Counted from the first letter of the stretch, positions 54,439 through 63,801 are shown. The stretch: DNA of 64,000 bases from Dyella monticola (GCF_003363155.1 NZ_QRBE01000015.1:1-64000); one strand, 5' to 3'. The notes: generated from the letters alone by a model not told the origin. A program made the numbers and translations.

Positions 54439-54742
54439 GACGTCTCATTGATGGGGCGTTTCGCAACAGCCTCCCCTCTCTAGGGAAAACCAGGCATCCC
54501 TAAACGTGGAACCCTGGGCATGTTCTCCGACCTGAAAGTCAGGACAAAGCGCACCCGTTCACGGCCGCATGGCGATCCCTGCACAGCCTGCCGACACGCC
54601 CTACGCACCACCTTCACCAGCATGAATCTCGCGTGCTCCGCGTACACATCGCGTACGCCGTATTCACGACCGCATTGGTCGAATCGATAACGCCGAACGC
54701 ACTACCGCGCCCGGCCTGTCATCGATCTGCACGGAGATTGCC
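54439..54742. other. Intergenic region upstream of the DUF1328 gene
   Basis: About 300 bases without a credible gene. It contains TAGGGA (54481-54486) and TCCCTA (54497-54502) as a short inverted repeat. The promoter of the following small gene must be here; no clear -35/-10 was picked. Confidence 0.35.
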
Positions 54743-54916
54743 ATGCTTTATTGGGCCGCCGTATTTTTCATCATCGCCATCATTGCCGCCGTGTTCGGTT
54801 TCGGCGGTATCGCCGCAGGTGCGGCAAGCATTGCGAAAATCCTGTTCATCGTGTTCGTCATCCTCTTTATCTTGTCGCTGATCTTCGGCGGCATACGCAG
54901 AGGCCCACGACCGTAA
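54743..54916 (+). CDS. DUF1328 (YtjA-like) small membrane protein
   Basis: 57 residues, [20 protein letters not shown] at the start, with ACGGAG seven bases before the ATG. Two hydrophobic segments are separated by [12 protein letters not shown], and the tail is GGIRRGPRP. This is the DUF1328/YtjA pattern: two short membrane helices and a Gly-rich turn. Members are widespread in proteobacteria, often stress-induced, with no assigned activity. It stands alone between the mprF operon and an oppositely oriented methyltransferase gene, with a strong terminator behind it. Confidence 0.92.
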   Translation: MLYWAAVFFIIAIIAAVFGFGGIAAGAASIAKILFIVFVILFILSLIFGGIRRGPRP

Positions 54917-54940
54917 CAGCAACTGTCATCGCTAAAAGAG

Positions 54941-54975
54941 AAGCTGCGGCGTCCGCGGATGCCGCAGCTTTTTTT
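54941..54975 (+). terminator. Intrinsic terminator after the DUF1328 gene
   Basis: Perfect 10-base stem AAGCTGCGGC (54941-54950) / GCCGCAGCTT (54961-54970) followed by a run of T (54969-54975). Confidence 0.9.
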
Positions 54976-54978
54976 GTG

Positions 54979-55827
54979 CTAGCGGCTTTGAAACAAAGCG
55001 ACTCGCTTGTGATCGGCTTCACCATCCGCGCGAAGCCACGACTCCCTTGCAACCACCGTCGTACACGGCCCCAAAGTGCAAACGCGAATCGCACGGCTTT
55101 GCGCTTCACACTTGAGCCTATCCAATACGGTGCGCAGCATCGCGCCGGTGACCGGCGTATACAGATAAAACACCGTTCCGTCCGACAGACGCGCCTGGCG
55201 CACATCCTCGGCAATGAATTGGGCATTGCGCAAACCAAGCGCATGCACGGATCGCGTGGCCGTTTCCACATAACTCCTTTGCAGCTCGACACCCACGCAA
55301 CGCGCCTGCGTGCAGATCGCCGTCAGCATGGTGACGTGACCGAGACCGGAACCCAGATCGATGACGACATCACGATTGTTCAGCGGTACACGCTGAATGA
55401 AATCCAGGATATGCCGTGCCGGCGTGGGTTGATAGAAGACCATCTCGTCCTCCAGCTCCGCCTCATCCTGCGGTTCGCCAAGTTGGAGCACCCCGCCAAT
55501 CAGCTCATCCAACGCGTCGTAACCCTCATCATCGCCGATTCGACGCAACGTAGCGTGCCATTCGTGCAGCACCCGTGCACCGTCGCCCTGTCGAATATCG
55601 TTGCGTAGCGTCTGGTACACGTGGCGATTGATTGCCTCCAATTCGGCTGTCAGCACTTCGGCGCGCTGCGCAAGCGACGCGTCGGCCATGAGATCGGCGC
55701 GCAGCATCCAGCACTCAAGCCGCTCCAATGCATCGATGCGGCGTCCAAGCTCACGCGGTTCGCGTAGCGAACGATCATGCGATAGCGCGCCGATCTGGGC
55801 CTCTAGTGCGTGAAGATCCCAATCCAT
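54979..55827 (-). CDS. Class I SAM-dependent methyltransferase
   Basis: 282 residues from ATG 55827, seven bases after the stop of the upstream lipase-like gene, so probably one transcript. An N-terminal helical region (~1-110, with LEAQIGALSHDRSLREPREL) precedes the Rossmann methyltransferase core. Motif I is VVIDLGSGLGHVTML, followed by CVGVELQRSYVETA (acidic residue for the SAM ribose) and NAQFIAEDVRQA. The later strand VFYLYTPVTGAMLRTVL lacks the usual N/D-P-P-Y of base methylases. The substrate is unknown. The terminal part (SWLRADGEADHKRVALFQ) resembles no special family. Confidence 0.85.
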   Translation of the reverse strand: MDWDLHALEAQIGALSHDRSLREPRELGRRIDALERLECWMLRADLMADASLAQRAEVLTAELEAINRHVYQTLRNDIRQGDGARVLHEWHATLRRIGDDEGYDALDELIGGVLQLGEPQDEAELEDEMVFYQPTPARHILDFIQRVPLNNRDVVIDLGSGLGHVTMLTAICTQARCVGVELQRSYVETATRSVHALGLRNAQFIAEDVRQARLSDGTVFYLYTPVTGAMLRTVLDRLKCEAQSRAIRVCTLGPCTTVVARESWLRADGEADHKRVALFQSR

Positions 55828-55834
55828 GCGTGAC

Positions 55835-56686
55835 TCAATGCAGCGTGCGCCGCAACCATTCGGCCAATTGCGCCAGCACCTGGTGGCGACCCGGTTCAGC
55901 CTCATTGAACAGCTCATGGAAAAGCGTGTCGAAAAATCGGCTCGTCAGCTGCTTGGTGGCCCACGCACCGTTGGAGAATTCCTTGCTTCCGGAGGGATCC
56001 ACCAGGCGATCGCTGCCGGCGACCAGCAATAGGGTCGGTACCCGCAAACGCCATGCATCAGCAATGCTCGATGCACCGGCGCGGAAAATGAAATCGGCCA
56101 TGCGCGGCGTCACCATGCCTATGCATAGCGGATCATTACGGTAGGCCTGAAGCACCTTCGCGTCATGCGAGAGCCCTTCCAGCGGCAATCCGTTGCGCAG
56201 CGGCAGATTCGGCACCACACGCTTGAGCACCGCTGCAAGCCGGCGCAATGGCGCACTGGCATATGAACGCAAGGCCGGCGACGACAACACCAGCCCCGGC
56301 GGTGCCACGCGACCATCAAGCACTGCACGCACCGTTACTACGCCGCCCATGCTGTGACCCAACAGCAAAGGCCGTCTGCCAACGCTGTTGGTGTAGTGAT
56401 CGTAGATGGCAGTGAGGTCACGCAGTAGATCATCCTCGTGCGACAACGCGGCCCGCGGGCCCGGGCTGTGGCCATGGCCACGCTGATCGTACGCACGCAC
56501 GGCATAACCTTGCGCACGAAACCACTGTGCAAGCGCTTCATAGCGCCCGCTGTGTTCACCCAGGCCATGCACGATCAATACGGCATGGCGCGCAGCAGCA
56601 TGCGGCCAGTCACGCAAAAACAAGCGCTGACCATCGGCCATGGTGAGCCAGTGCGCTTCCGCCTCCACCACCCCATCTCCCGCCAT
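55835..56686 (-). CDS. Alpha/beta hydrolase, monoacylglycerol-lipase-like
   Basis: 283 residues, cytosolic. Motifs: VLIVHGLGEHSGRYEALA (oxyanion HG), VRAYDQRGHGHSPGPRA, nucleophile elbow LLGHSMGGVV, acid in LLLVAGSDRLVDP and His in FHELFNE. This order matches the lysophospholipase/monoacylglycerol lipase group (PldB, YtpA, Mgl). The substrate is inferred only as a lipid ester. The gene precedes the methyltransferase gene closely on the minus strand. Confidence 0.87.
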   Translation of the reverse strand: MAGDGVVEAEAHWLTMADGQRLFLRDWPHAAARHAVLIVHGLGEHSGRYEALAQWFRAQGYAVRAYDQRGHGHSPGPRAALSHEDDLLRDLTAIYDHYTNSVGRRPLLLGHSMGGVVTVRAVLDGRVAPPGLVLSSPALRSYASAPLRRLAAVLKRVVPNLPLRNGLPLEGLSHDAKVLQAYRNDPLCIGMVTPRMADFIFRAGASSIADAWRLRVPTLLLVAGSDRLVDPSGSKEFSNGAWATKQLTSRFFDTLFHELFNEAEPGRHQVLAQLAEWLRRTLH

Positions 56687-56820
56687 CGCCGTCTCCGACC
56701 GTTATTCCATTGCCGCGCATCTTGGACGGCGTACATTACGCCTTTGCTCAAGCCGATGAGAAGTACAGGTGATGCTGATCGTCGACGTCTTGCGATCAAT
56801 GCCAGCATGACCGGAATGGT

Positions 56821-57867
56821 TCATGCGAAGCGACGGAGCTGCTCCATGCCAGGCGCGCACGCCGATTCAAGGCGAGCCCGCTGGTCGGAGGGCAAGGCCA
56901 TCCACTTGGGCGGGTTTTGGCGCACGCGACCGGCCGCTAGTGCAAGCCATGCAGGATTGTCCAAACCGGCGTCCATGAAGCGGATGATGCGCTCGAGTTC
57001 GGCGCGAGGCGCATCGAGCATCGATTCGTAGCGCACGTGGAGTACGCGCTCGGCAGGAACTTTCTCCAGCAGCTTCAGACCCACGGTAATCATCTCCGAC
57101 CACGCCAGGCCGATTTGATCGAGCGGCAGTTCAAAGCGATGGAATACGTCGACGTCGAAGCTATCGGGCACCAGCCCGCGCCACTCGCGTGGCAGATCAT
57201 CGGGCGCCTGATACGTCGGCGCCAGATAAGGCGCCGAACCGAAGCGTCTTTTGAACATGTTGCCGATAATCCCCATCCGCATCGGTGCGAAGCGGCTCGC
57301 CGAAAGCGCGAATTCCCGCCCGTCGCGAAATACGTGAATGAACTTGGCATCGGGAAAGAAGTGCGACAACGGATGCACGAGGCCCAAGGACGCACCCGAA
57401 CGCTCACACCAGAACCGACGGCCCAGGCGCGTACTCAGCCACTGGAAAACGTGCAAATAGTGTTGATGAAGTCGATCGTGTGGCAACGATTGCACATAAG
57501 CACCCAGTTCCTCGTGGAGCCCGTCGGGGTCCTCGGTGAGCAGCGGCAACGTCATCGCCAACAGCGGCGGAATGCCTGTCTCGCGAAAGCGCAGCGCCCG
57601 CGCCAATGGGTAACGAAACTCCTCAATCACCAGGCCTCGCTCCATCAATCGAAGCCACGCCGTATGGCGTGCGCGCGGTTCGCACAGCATGGACCAAAAC
57701 GTCGGACCATCAACCGGGTCCAACCGAAACCCCAGCGGATGAAGCGCATTAAACAGCTCCGAAAGGCTCAGGATGTCCGGATGCAGGGCGAGCAGCTCAG
57801 ATAGCATCGTGGAGCCGGAGCGGCCCGTGCTGACGATAAAGAGTGGTGCCTGGGTCGAGCTTGTCAT
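56821..57867 (-). CDS. Sulfotransferase family protein
   Basis: 348 residues from ATG 57867 (a TTG nine bases upstream is in frame). The PAPS-binding loop is IVSTGRSGSTMLSELL, the 5'-phosphosulfate site. The 3'-phosphate-binding region is KFIHVFRDGREFALSASRF, with the Arg and Ser at the expected spacing. RVLHVRYESMLDAPRAELERI is the usual third block. The family moves sulfate to a hydroxyl or amine of small molecules, glycans or lipids; the acceptor is unknown. No PAPS synthesis genes are near. Next on the minus strand is the broken HIT gene. Confidence 0.85.
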   Translation of the reverse strand: MTSSTQAPLFIVSTGRSGSTMLSELLALHPDILSLSELFNALHPLGFRLDPVDGPTFWSMLCEPRARHTAWLRLMERGLVIEEFRYPLARALRFRETGIPPLLAMTLPLLTEDPDGLHEELGAYVQSLPHDRLHQHYLHVFQWLSTRLGRRFWCERSGASLGLVHPLSHFFPDAKFIHVFRDGREFALSASRFAPMRMGIIGNMFKRRFGSAPYLAPTYQAPDDLPREWRGLVPDSFDVDVFHRFELPLDQIGLAWSEMITVGLKLLEKVPAERVLHVRYESMLDAPRAELERIIRFMDAGLDNPAWLALAAGRVRQNPPKWMALPSDQRARLESACAPGMEQLRRFA

Positions 57868-57880
57868 GGTGTGCAATCGC

Positions 57881-58309
57881 TCAACGTAGGGTGAGGCACG
57901 ACCTTAGCGTATCGGCATAACTATCCAAGGTCGGTCTTTCCGGCGCAATGGGATCGTGCGGATAAATCCGAAGCATCCCGTCGTTCGCATGCCTTGGATG
58001 GACGTGAAAATGAAGATGAGGAACCTCCTGGAACGCGGCTTGGCCGATGGAGTGCCGCACGCTCACTCCTTGATTGAGAAATGCGGAGCCGACTGCCTAA
58101 GTGACCCGTGAAATCATCATGATCAGCGCAAGTCCCATATCGGGCGTCAGCTCGCGCACATCATTCAAATGCTTTTTTGGAACAACCAGCGTATGCCCCG
58201 GATGGAATTGCCGCAGATCGATATACGCCAAGGCAAATTCATCTTCACACACCCTGCTCGCCGGTTTGTGGCCGCTTACAATGCGGCAAAATACGCATGC
58301 TTGGTCCAT
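57881..58309 (-). pseudogene. HIT family hydrolase gene with in-frame amber stop
   Basis: A 142-codon gene of normal HIT length is interrupted at codon 71 by TAG (58097-58099). The start has GGGAGA upstream. Before the stop: MDQACVFCRIVSGHKPASRV and HPGHTLVVPKKHLNDVREL, the HIT N-terminal half. After it, in the same frame: AVGSAFLNQG, then the catalytic motif PHLHFHVHPRH (H-x-H-x-H). No base has been gained or lost, so a single substitution such as CAG to TAG explains it. HIT enzymes hydrolyse nucleotide conjugates such as Ap4A or AMP-lysine. The product is probably an inactive 70-residue fragment unless the stop is read through or is a sequencing error. Confidence 0.85.
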
Positions 58310-58413
58310 GTGTCTCTCCCGTTGCCGACGTGCGCCCTGAGCGCTTGATGTCCACATCATGGACACCAAGCATGGGATCACACCGATATCTTCAGGCATC
58401 TATCGGTTGCGGT

Positions 58414-60645
58414 TTACGGGTGTGTCGCGGTAACTGGCAGCTGCGCATCGAGGAAGGCGAATACGTCCGCATACTCCGCAGCCTCCGCGCCGAGCGAGGC
58501 CTGGATGCCGTGTCCGCCATGCGCATCGGTGCGGATCCAGACAGGCCGTCCACTGGTATTGGCAGCGCGCAGGCGCGCCGCGAATTTTCCGGTCTCCCAT
58601 GGCGCCACGCGGCTGTCGTTCAGACCGACGTCGAGCATCATCGCGGGATAAGCGGTATGCGGATGGATCTGCTGGTATGGGTCCATCGCCAGCATCCAGG
58701 GAAAATCCGCCGCCTTGCTCGGGTCACCCATTTCGCCCATTTGATTGGCGCCGTTAGGCTCCTGCAGCAGCCGCACTGGATTGAGCAGGCTGACCATGAA
58801 GACGGCGGCACCGAAACGACTGGGATAACCCACTACCGCCCCACCAAGCAATAGACCGCCCGCACTGCCGGAAATCAGCGCGGTGCGCTCGGGGCGGCTG
58901 TAACCGAGCTCGCTCAGTCGCGCTACCGCAGCGACAAAATCCTCCACGCCCTTGTGCTTATTCGGACCCTTGCCGGCCTTATGCCACGCCTCGCCCTTTT
59001 CGCCGCCACCACGAACGTGCGCATAGGCGAAGATGTTGCCGTTCTTGACCCATTCCAGCCGCACCGGTCGGAACGATGGCACGATGGACATGCCATAGCT
59101 GCCATAACCAAAAACGATGGCACGGTGCGAGCCATCCAGTGCGACATCCTTGCGATGCACAATCGTCAGCGGCACATGCGTGCCATCCTTGCTGACCAGC
59201 TCGGTCTCGGTCGCTTCGATCATGCTGTAATCGGCCGGGCTGGCCTCGTCCTGGCCGAGGCTGCGCAGGCTTCGTGTCGACGGGTCGTAGCGCCAGAATT
59301 TTGGAGGCGTGGTCCAGCTGCGCAAACCAAGCACGAATCCGTCCTGATTGTCGTCAGCATGAAATAACGCGGCGGAACCGGGGAACGGCATCGGCACATT
59401 TTCGACCTTGTCGGTGCGATAGTCGATGCGGCGGATACTATCGATGCCGTTTCTCACCACTTTTACGTATAAGGCGTCGCGTGCCGGCGCGATCATTTGC
59501 GTATCGTCGAGGTTGGAGTCGACGATCATCTCGTCATCCTGCAGTGACAGGATGGGGTGCGCGTCCTTGAGCGATGCATCCGGCCGCGACAGATCCAGTG
59601 CAAGCAATTCGCCGTTGGAACGTGTGCGGGTAGAGACCAGATAGAGCGTATTACCGTGGATATCGGCGTCGACTATTTCGTCATCGAAATCGGCGATGCA
59701 ATGCCACGTCGCGCCAGGCTTTATCGCCTCGGTTTGCATGGTCACGCAATAGCGTTGTTCGATCTGCGCGCCCTGCTCTTCGGCGATCGCCCAGCGCGAA
59801 TCTGTGCGGAACTGGACATCCGGGAAACGGTTGGACGACATCGTAAAGCTTGGATTGACACCCTCGCCCTTACCGGCACGCAGCAATATCGGATCGCTCG
59901 CGGATGGCGTTCCCAACCGGTGAAAGCGAAGACGCATGTCTTGCAGTGGATCGCCGTTAGTGCGCTGCGCGGGGGGCGCCATCTGGGTGTAGGCAAAGCC
60001 GCTTCCATCCGGCAGCCACTCGGCTCCGAATTCGCCCCACACCGGTTCGACGGCATCCCCGGTCGGTTTGCCGCTCTTCACATCGAGCACTTCCATACGG
60101 GTGACTTCATTACCGCCGTGATCGATATCCACCGCGACCTTGCTGCCATCCGGCGAGGGTACGAACAAAGTGATCGAGGCGTGGCCGCCATCGCCTGCCA
60201 AGGTCGCCGGATCGAGCAGCACGCGCTCGGCGCCGTTGGCCTCGCGCACCATCAATGTGCCGTTGCCCTGCGCTTCCTCGCGGATGAAGAACAAGCTTCC
60301 GTCAACGTAGCGCTGGGAGCGGTGCACGACCGTGGTGCCATTGATCTTCTGGAGATCCTGTTGCCAGAACTTCAGCGTGGGCAATGCATCCAGCTTTGCA
60401 CGCGTGTAATCACCCTGTGCAGCGAGCCACTGCTGAAATTCAGCATTGTGCGCACCCTCCATCCAGCGGTAAGGGTCATGCAGGGTAACGCCAAAGAGAT
60501 GGTCGACCTGATCCACTGTGCGTGCAGGCGCAGGCTCGTCGGTCTGCGCGGCGATGGCGGGCAACGCGCCCACCATCAAGGTACACGCGGCAGCGACAAC
60601 ACAGAGCGATACATACGCACGGGAGGAACGAAAAGTGTACGGCAT
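58414..60645 (-). CDS. Prolyl oligopeptidase (S9A), exported
   Basis: 743 residues; ATG 60645 has AAGGA eight bases upstream. A signal peptide ends near ALPAIAAQ. The N-terminal segment VDHLFGVTLHDPYRWME is the prolyl oligopeptidase signature. A seven-bladed propeller follows (~120-450), then the catalytic domain with HRAIVFGYGSYGMS, AHVRGGGEKGEAWHKAG, the nucleophile in LISGSAGGLLLGG, the acid in DVGLNDSRVAPWE and the His in DAHGGHG. It cleaves short peptides after proline, here in the periplasm. It is not linked to the DPP-IV-type gene at 32.9 kb, but the two activities are complementary. Confidence 0.93.
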   Translation of the reverse strand: MPYTFRSSRAYVSLCVVAAACTLMVGALPAIAAQTDEPAPARTVDQVDHLFGVTLHDPYRWMEGAHNAEFQQWLAAQGDYTRAKLDALPTLKFWQQDLQKINGTTVVHRSQRYVDGSLFFIREEAQGNGTLMVREANGAERVLLDPATLAGDGGHASITLFVPSPDGSKVAVDIDHGGNEVTRMEVLDVKSGKPTGDAVEPVWGEFGAEWLPDGSGFAYTQMAPPAQRTNGDPLQDMRLRFHRLGTPSASDPILLRAGKGEGVNPSFTMSSNRFPDVQFRTDSRWAIAEEQGAQIEQRYCVTMQTEAIKPGATWHCIADFDDEIVDADIHGNTLYLVSTRTRSNGELLALDLSRPDASLKDAHPILSLQDDEMIVDSNLDDTQMIAPARDALYVKVVRNGIDSIRRIDYRTDKVENVPMPFPGSAALFHADDNQDGFVLGLRSWTTPPKFWRYDPSTRSLRSLGQDEASPADYSMIEATETELVSKDGTHVPLTIVHRKDVALDGSHRAIVFGYGSYGMSIVPSFRPVRLEWVKNGNIFAYAHVRGGGEKGEAWHKAGKGPNKHKGVEDFVAAVARLSELGYSRPERTALISGSAGGLLLGGAVVGYPSRFGAAVFMVSLLNPVRLLQEPNGANQMGEMGDPSKAADFPWMLAMDPYQQIHPHTAYPAMMLDVGLNDSRVAPWETGKFAARLRAANTSGRPVWIRTDAHGGHGIQASLGAEAAEYADVFAFLDAQLPVTATHP

Positions 60646-60842
60646 GACGATATCCTTATAGTGCATGAAATAGTTTCCTCAACGGCATTTCCACACAGCA
60701 TCTGGCAGCGAGATATTTTCAATCTGGCTGCTTAGAGAATCGGGACAGGCATCGTTCGAATCATTTTTCCACGTCCATGTCGAAGGAGAATGTGCCTTTT
60801 GACTCAAAACCAGGCGCCACCGGGTGATGGCTTTCCGCTTCA

Positions 60843-61088
60843 TCAATCGAAGAAAACGTCTTTTTCCAGAATTACCCAAAGCTCAGCCGGACACATCAGC
60901 CCGCTCTGTATCAAGCGATATTCCATGGCTTCGGCCACGACCTGGCAATTATCGGGTGTAATCTCGCATCGATGCGTGCGCAAAAAATCGAAGACAAAGC
61001 GCTGCAGCTCCCACGGGAGGCGATCGTACGAAGTCTCTCCGCCCCGCAAGTGAGTACGCCTGAGCAGTTTTCGAGCCGCCGCTACCAT
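60843..61088 (-). CDS. Hypothetical small protein
   Basis: 81 residues from ATG 61088, which has AAGGA eight bases upstream. No family recognised. The protein is predicted mostly helical and soluble, with a basic N-terminus (MVAAARKLLRRTHLRGG) and a C-terminus ending VILEKDVFFD. Three cysteines are present (HRCEITPDNCQVV, LMCPAELW). The ribosome binding site and plausible composition support it as a real gene, but without a homologue the call remains uncertain. It is 200 bases upstream of prolyl oligopeptidase on the same strand. Confidence 0.45.
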   Translation of the reverse strand: MVAAARKLLRRTHLRGGETSYDRLPWELQRFVFDFLRTHRCEITPDNCQVVAEAMEYRLIQSGLMCPAELWVILEKDVFFD

Positions 61089-61263
61089 GCAACGATCCTT
61101 TGTCACCTACTCGTGAACAAGGTGTTGCAAGATATATTCCACCATTATTTTTCAAGCGCTTGAAACCGCTGCGTGTGTCCGCGGACATGGCAACGGACAG
61201 GATGCGGACAACTCGTCCGTTTGAACCTAGGGTCGCTTTGCGCTTGCCGGCAAGCCCACGCCC

Positions 61264-61839
61264 TCAAACCACGGCATCGACAAACAGCCCACGCAAGCCG
61301 GAAATGCCGCTTTCACCGATATTTTGCGCCAGCGTTTGCGTAAAGGATTGCAAGCTCGGCAAAGCAGTGCTTGAAGCATCCGCAGGTGCTTCGGATGAAG
61401 CACCCAGTGACGTCCAGAGGTTTTTAAATACCGCAGTCAAATTGCTGGAGCCGCCGGCAGCGGAAGCCGTGCTGTACGAATTGGCCTCCAATGCCTGCGC
61501 CAGATTCGAGAATGCCGAGGCGACGTTCCGATACTGTTGCACCTGTTGCTGTGCTTTTGGCGCTTGCGCGTTTGCGTCCGCGCCATGGGCACCATTGGGC
61601 GCGGTCGCAACCATGGCGGTCGTGGATGCGGAACCGGGCGTGGGGGTTAATCCGACTTGCGCGAGTGCCGCTGCAATCGCCGAGGCCAACTGGCTCGCGT
61701 TTTCGGTCGAGGTGCTGGTGGAAGCCGGAGATTCCGCTGTTCTTGGCTGATTGAGCCCAGCCTGGTGATGCGCATACCGGAGCGCGACGAGACCGCCGAC
61801 GTAGTGCGACTGAGTACTGCTGGCGCTTGAAATACCCAT
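61264..61839 (-). CDS. Unknown Ala/Ser/Thr-rich protein
   Basis: About 191 residues if it starts at ATG 61839 (MGISSASSTQ); no strong ribosome binding site is seen, and the frame is open further upstream. The sequence is rich in Ala, Ser, Thr and Gln with no signal peptide or membrane helix. The middle has QAPKAQQQVQQYRNVASAFS, and the end holds two short hydrophobic helices with the repeated idea F-x-x-L-x-x-S-L (LTAVFKNLWTSLG, LQSFTQTLAQNI). Some low-complexity proteins of Xanthomonas and Burkholderia share this design, without known function. It could be a secreted or surface protein; this is a guess. Confidence 0.55.
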   Translation of the reverse strand: MGISSASSTQSHYVGGLVALRYAHHQAGLNQPRTAESPASTSTSTENASQLASAIAAALAQVGLTPTPGSASTTAMVATAPNGAHGADANAQAPKAQQQVQQYRNVASAFSNLAQALEANSYSTASAAGGSSNLTAVFKNLWTSLGASSEAPADASSTALPSLQSFTQTLAQNIGESGISGLRGLFVDAVV

Positions 61840-61941
61840 GGCAGGTAGCCCGTTGCGGACAATTGGCTCGCCGTATCTTACCCGGTCTTTCTTTTCACTG
61901 CGCGGAACGGCTCCGCTCGCGCCGACCCGAGCGTATTGCAA

Positions 61942-62262
61942 GGTGCGGCAGTGTCGCCGCGAAGAGACGGGTCACGCTTTACAACCTGGTTGGTGACGAT
62001 GCATCGCTGTGCACGCCCGCTAGCACCGCCGGTTGCATACTCGCTTGACCCATACCCATGCAGGTACCAGCGGTCGGTTGCGCACCTCTGGGCGTACGCC
62101 CGCCAACCGTAACGGGTTCTTTTCAGCCGTCTAACGTTCGCTGTCGCATAAGGTGCTGCTGCTCGCTTTCGATCCATCTTTTCAGAGATGGCAAGCAAAC
62201 CGGGCTTCAAGCGTGTGTACATACGGTCCATGCAATTGCGCATCAACGTCAGGAGAACCCAC
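61942..62262. other. Intergenic region upstream of the DJ-1/PfpI gene
   Basis: About 320 bases between divergent genes with no credible coding frame, RNA gene or repeat recognised. Confidence 0.35.
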
Positions 62263-62952
62263 GTGAAAATCCTCATGGTTTTGACCTCCCACGACATTCT
62301 CGGCAGCACCGGCAGGAAGACAGGTTTTTGGCTGGAAGAGTTTGCAGCGCCCTACTATGTCTTCACCGATGCCGGTGCACAGGTGACGGTTGCGTCGCCC
62401 AAAGGTGGGCAACCACCCATCGACCCCAAGAGCGACGATCCCGACAACCAGACACCTGCACAGCTTCGTTTTAAAGGGGACCCCAAAGCGCAGCAGGTGC
62501 TTGCCCATACTCACCGCCTCGACACCGTATCGGCCAGGGATCTCGACACCGTGTTTTATCCCGGTGGCCATGGCCCCATGTGGGACCTGGCCGAAGACCC
62601 GGTCTCGATCAAATTGATCGAAGATTTCTACAACAGCGGCAAGCCTGTCGCCGCTGTGTGTCACGCCCCTGGTGTGCTTCATCACGTGACGTACAAGGGC
62701 GAACCCATCGTGAAAGGAAAGCGGGTCAGCGGATTCACCAATTCCGAAGAGGAAGCGGTGGGGCTTACGCACGTCGTGCCATTTCTGGTGGAGGACGAAC
62801 TCAAGCGATTGGGCGGTCTGTTTGAAAAGGTCCCCGACTGGCAGAGCTTTACCATCACCGACGGCCGCATGATCACGGGACAGAACCCGGCCTCTTCAGA
62901 AGCCACCGCCAAGGCACTGCTGAGTCTGATGAATGCAGCGAAAGCCGCCTGA
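62263..62952 (+). CDS. DJ-1/PfpI superfamily protein (Hsp31-like type 1 glutamine amidotransferase domain)
   Basis: 229 residues from GTG 62263, which has AGGAG seven bases upstream; the longer frame is less likely. The start VKILMVLTSHDILGSTGRKTG resembles the Hsp31/YDR533C group, followed by EEFAAPYYVFTDAGAQVTVAS and SPKGGQPPIDPKS. The nucleophile elbow is PVAAVCHAPGVL with the conserved Cys, and the upstream Glu is in FWLEEFA. PGGHGPMWDL is a family mark. Members act as glyoxalase III, deglycase or chaperone; which applies here cannot be told. It is followed by a SnoaL-like gene 79 bases on. Confidence 0.88.
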   Translation: MKILMVLTSHDILGSTGRKTGFWLEEFAAPYYVFTDAGAQVTVASPKGGQPPIDPKSDDPDNQTPAQLRFKGDPKAQQVLAHTHRLDTVSARDLDTVFYPGGHGPMWDLAEDPVSIKLIEDFYNSGKPVAAVCHAPGVLHHVTYKGEPIVKGKRVSGFTNSEEEAVGLTHVVPFLVEDELKRLGGLFEKVPDWQSFTITDGRMITGQNPASSEATAKALLSLMNAAKAA

Positions 62953-63031
62953 ACATCGGCAACGTCATGAATCGCCATTGAAACAGTTATGAACCGAGAA
63001 GTCGCGTGCGCGCTCAAAACGGAGGCCGCTG

Positions 63032-63457
63032 ATGGACGCACAGAATATTCGGATGAGTCTTGAGCGACACTGGAGCGCATCCGCGGCAGGTGATCAAGTT
63101 GTCGAGCACGAGATCTATCACGATGATGCCGTGTGCGAGTATCCGCAGTCCGGCGAGATCATTCGCGGCCGGCGCAACCTGCAAGCGCTGCGCAGCCATC
63201 ACCCGGGTAAACCCTCGGGCTTTGCGATACGGCAGATCGCCGGAGAAGGCAATCTTTGGGTTAGCGAGTACGTGATTACCTACGGGAACACGATCGCTTA
63301 CACCGTCAGCATCATGGAATTTCAGGACGGAAAGGTGCTGCACGAAACCCAGTACTTCGCCGACCCGTTCGCCGCGCCTGCCTGGCGCGCCCAGTGGGTC
63401 GAGCGAGCACCTGATCGGCAACACGCACAGAAAGCGAGCACGCAACCTCTCGGTTGA
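63032..63457 (+). CDS. SnoaL-like / NTF2-fold protein
   Basis: 141 residues with a GGAGG site upstream of the ATG. The NTF2-like pattern is clear: an N-terminal helix (MDAQNIRMSLERHWSASAAG), then DDAVCEYPQSGEIIRGRRNL (the typical cone-shaped pocket segment), WVSEYVITYGNTIAYTVSIM and the closing FQDGKVLHETQYFADPFAAP. The fold includes ketosteroid isomerase, polyketide cyclases and many proteins of unknown activity. It probably shares a transcript with the DJ-1/PfpI gene. Function unknown. Confidence 0.85.
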   Translation: MDAQNIRMSLERHWSASAAGDQVVEHEIYHDDAVCEYPQSGEIIRGRRNLQALRSHHPGKPSGFAIRQIAGEGNLWVSEYVITYGNTIAYTVSIMEFQDGKVLHETQYFADPFAAPAWRAQWVERAPDRQHAQKASTQPLG

Positions 63458-63510
63458 TCGAAGGGCACTGGCGTCGTTTGGAAACGGCACCATCCCGATG
63501 CCCAATAGCG

Positions 63511-63801
63511 TCAGCGCGAGGAGTCCTTATCGTCCTCGTCATGCAGCCACTTCCTCCAACGCCGAGGAAGAACCGCCGACTGCCCCATTCCACGCCGCTT
63601 GAACTCGTCCGGATGCTTCCACATCCGCCAAAGAATGACGACCGAACCGATGACGAGAAATGCCAGCCACAGTAGCGTGAAAGCGTAATCGATGGCGCGG
63701 GCGTGAAGGGAGATAAGTATTCCGAGTACGCCACAGAGCAACAAGAACTCTGCCAGTCCTTTCGGGTTGAACGAGCTGCGCTTATCTCTATCAGTAGCCA
63801 T
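63511..63801 (-). CDS. Small inner-membrane protein of unknown function
   Basis: 96 residues from ATG 63801 with AGGA about ten bases upstream. Two transmembrane helices (GLAEFLLLCGVLGILISLHA and YAFTLLWLAFLVIGSVVIL) are followed by a basic then acidic tail (RRWRKWLHDEDDKDSSR). No family recognised. It is convergent with the SnoaL-like gene. Confidence 0.65.
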   Translation of the reverse strand: MATDRDKRSSFNPKGLAEFLLLCGVLGILISLHARAIDYAFTLLWLAFLVIGSVVILWRMWKHPDEFKRRGMGQSAVLPRRWRKWLHDEDDKDSSR

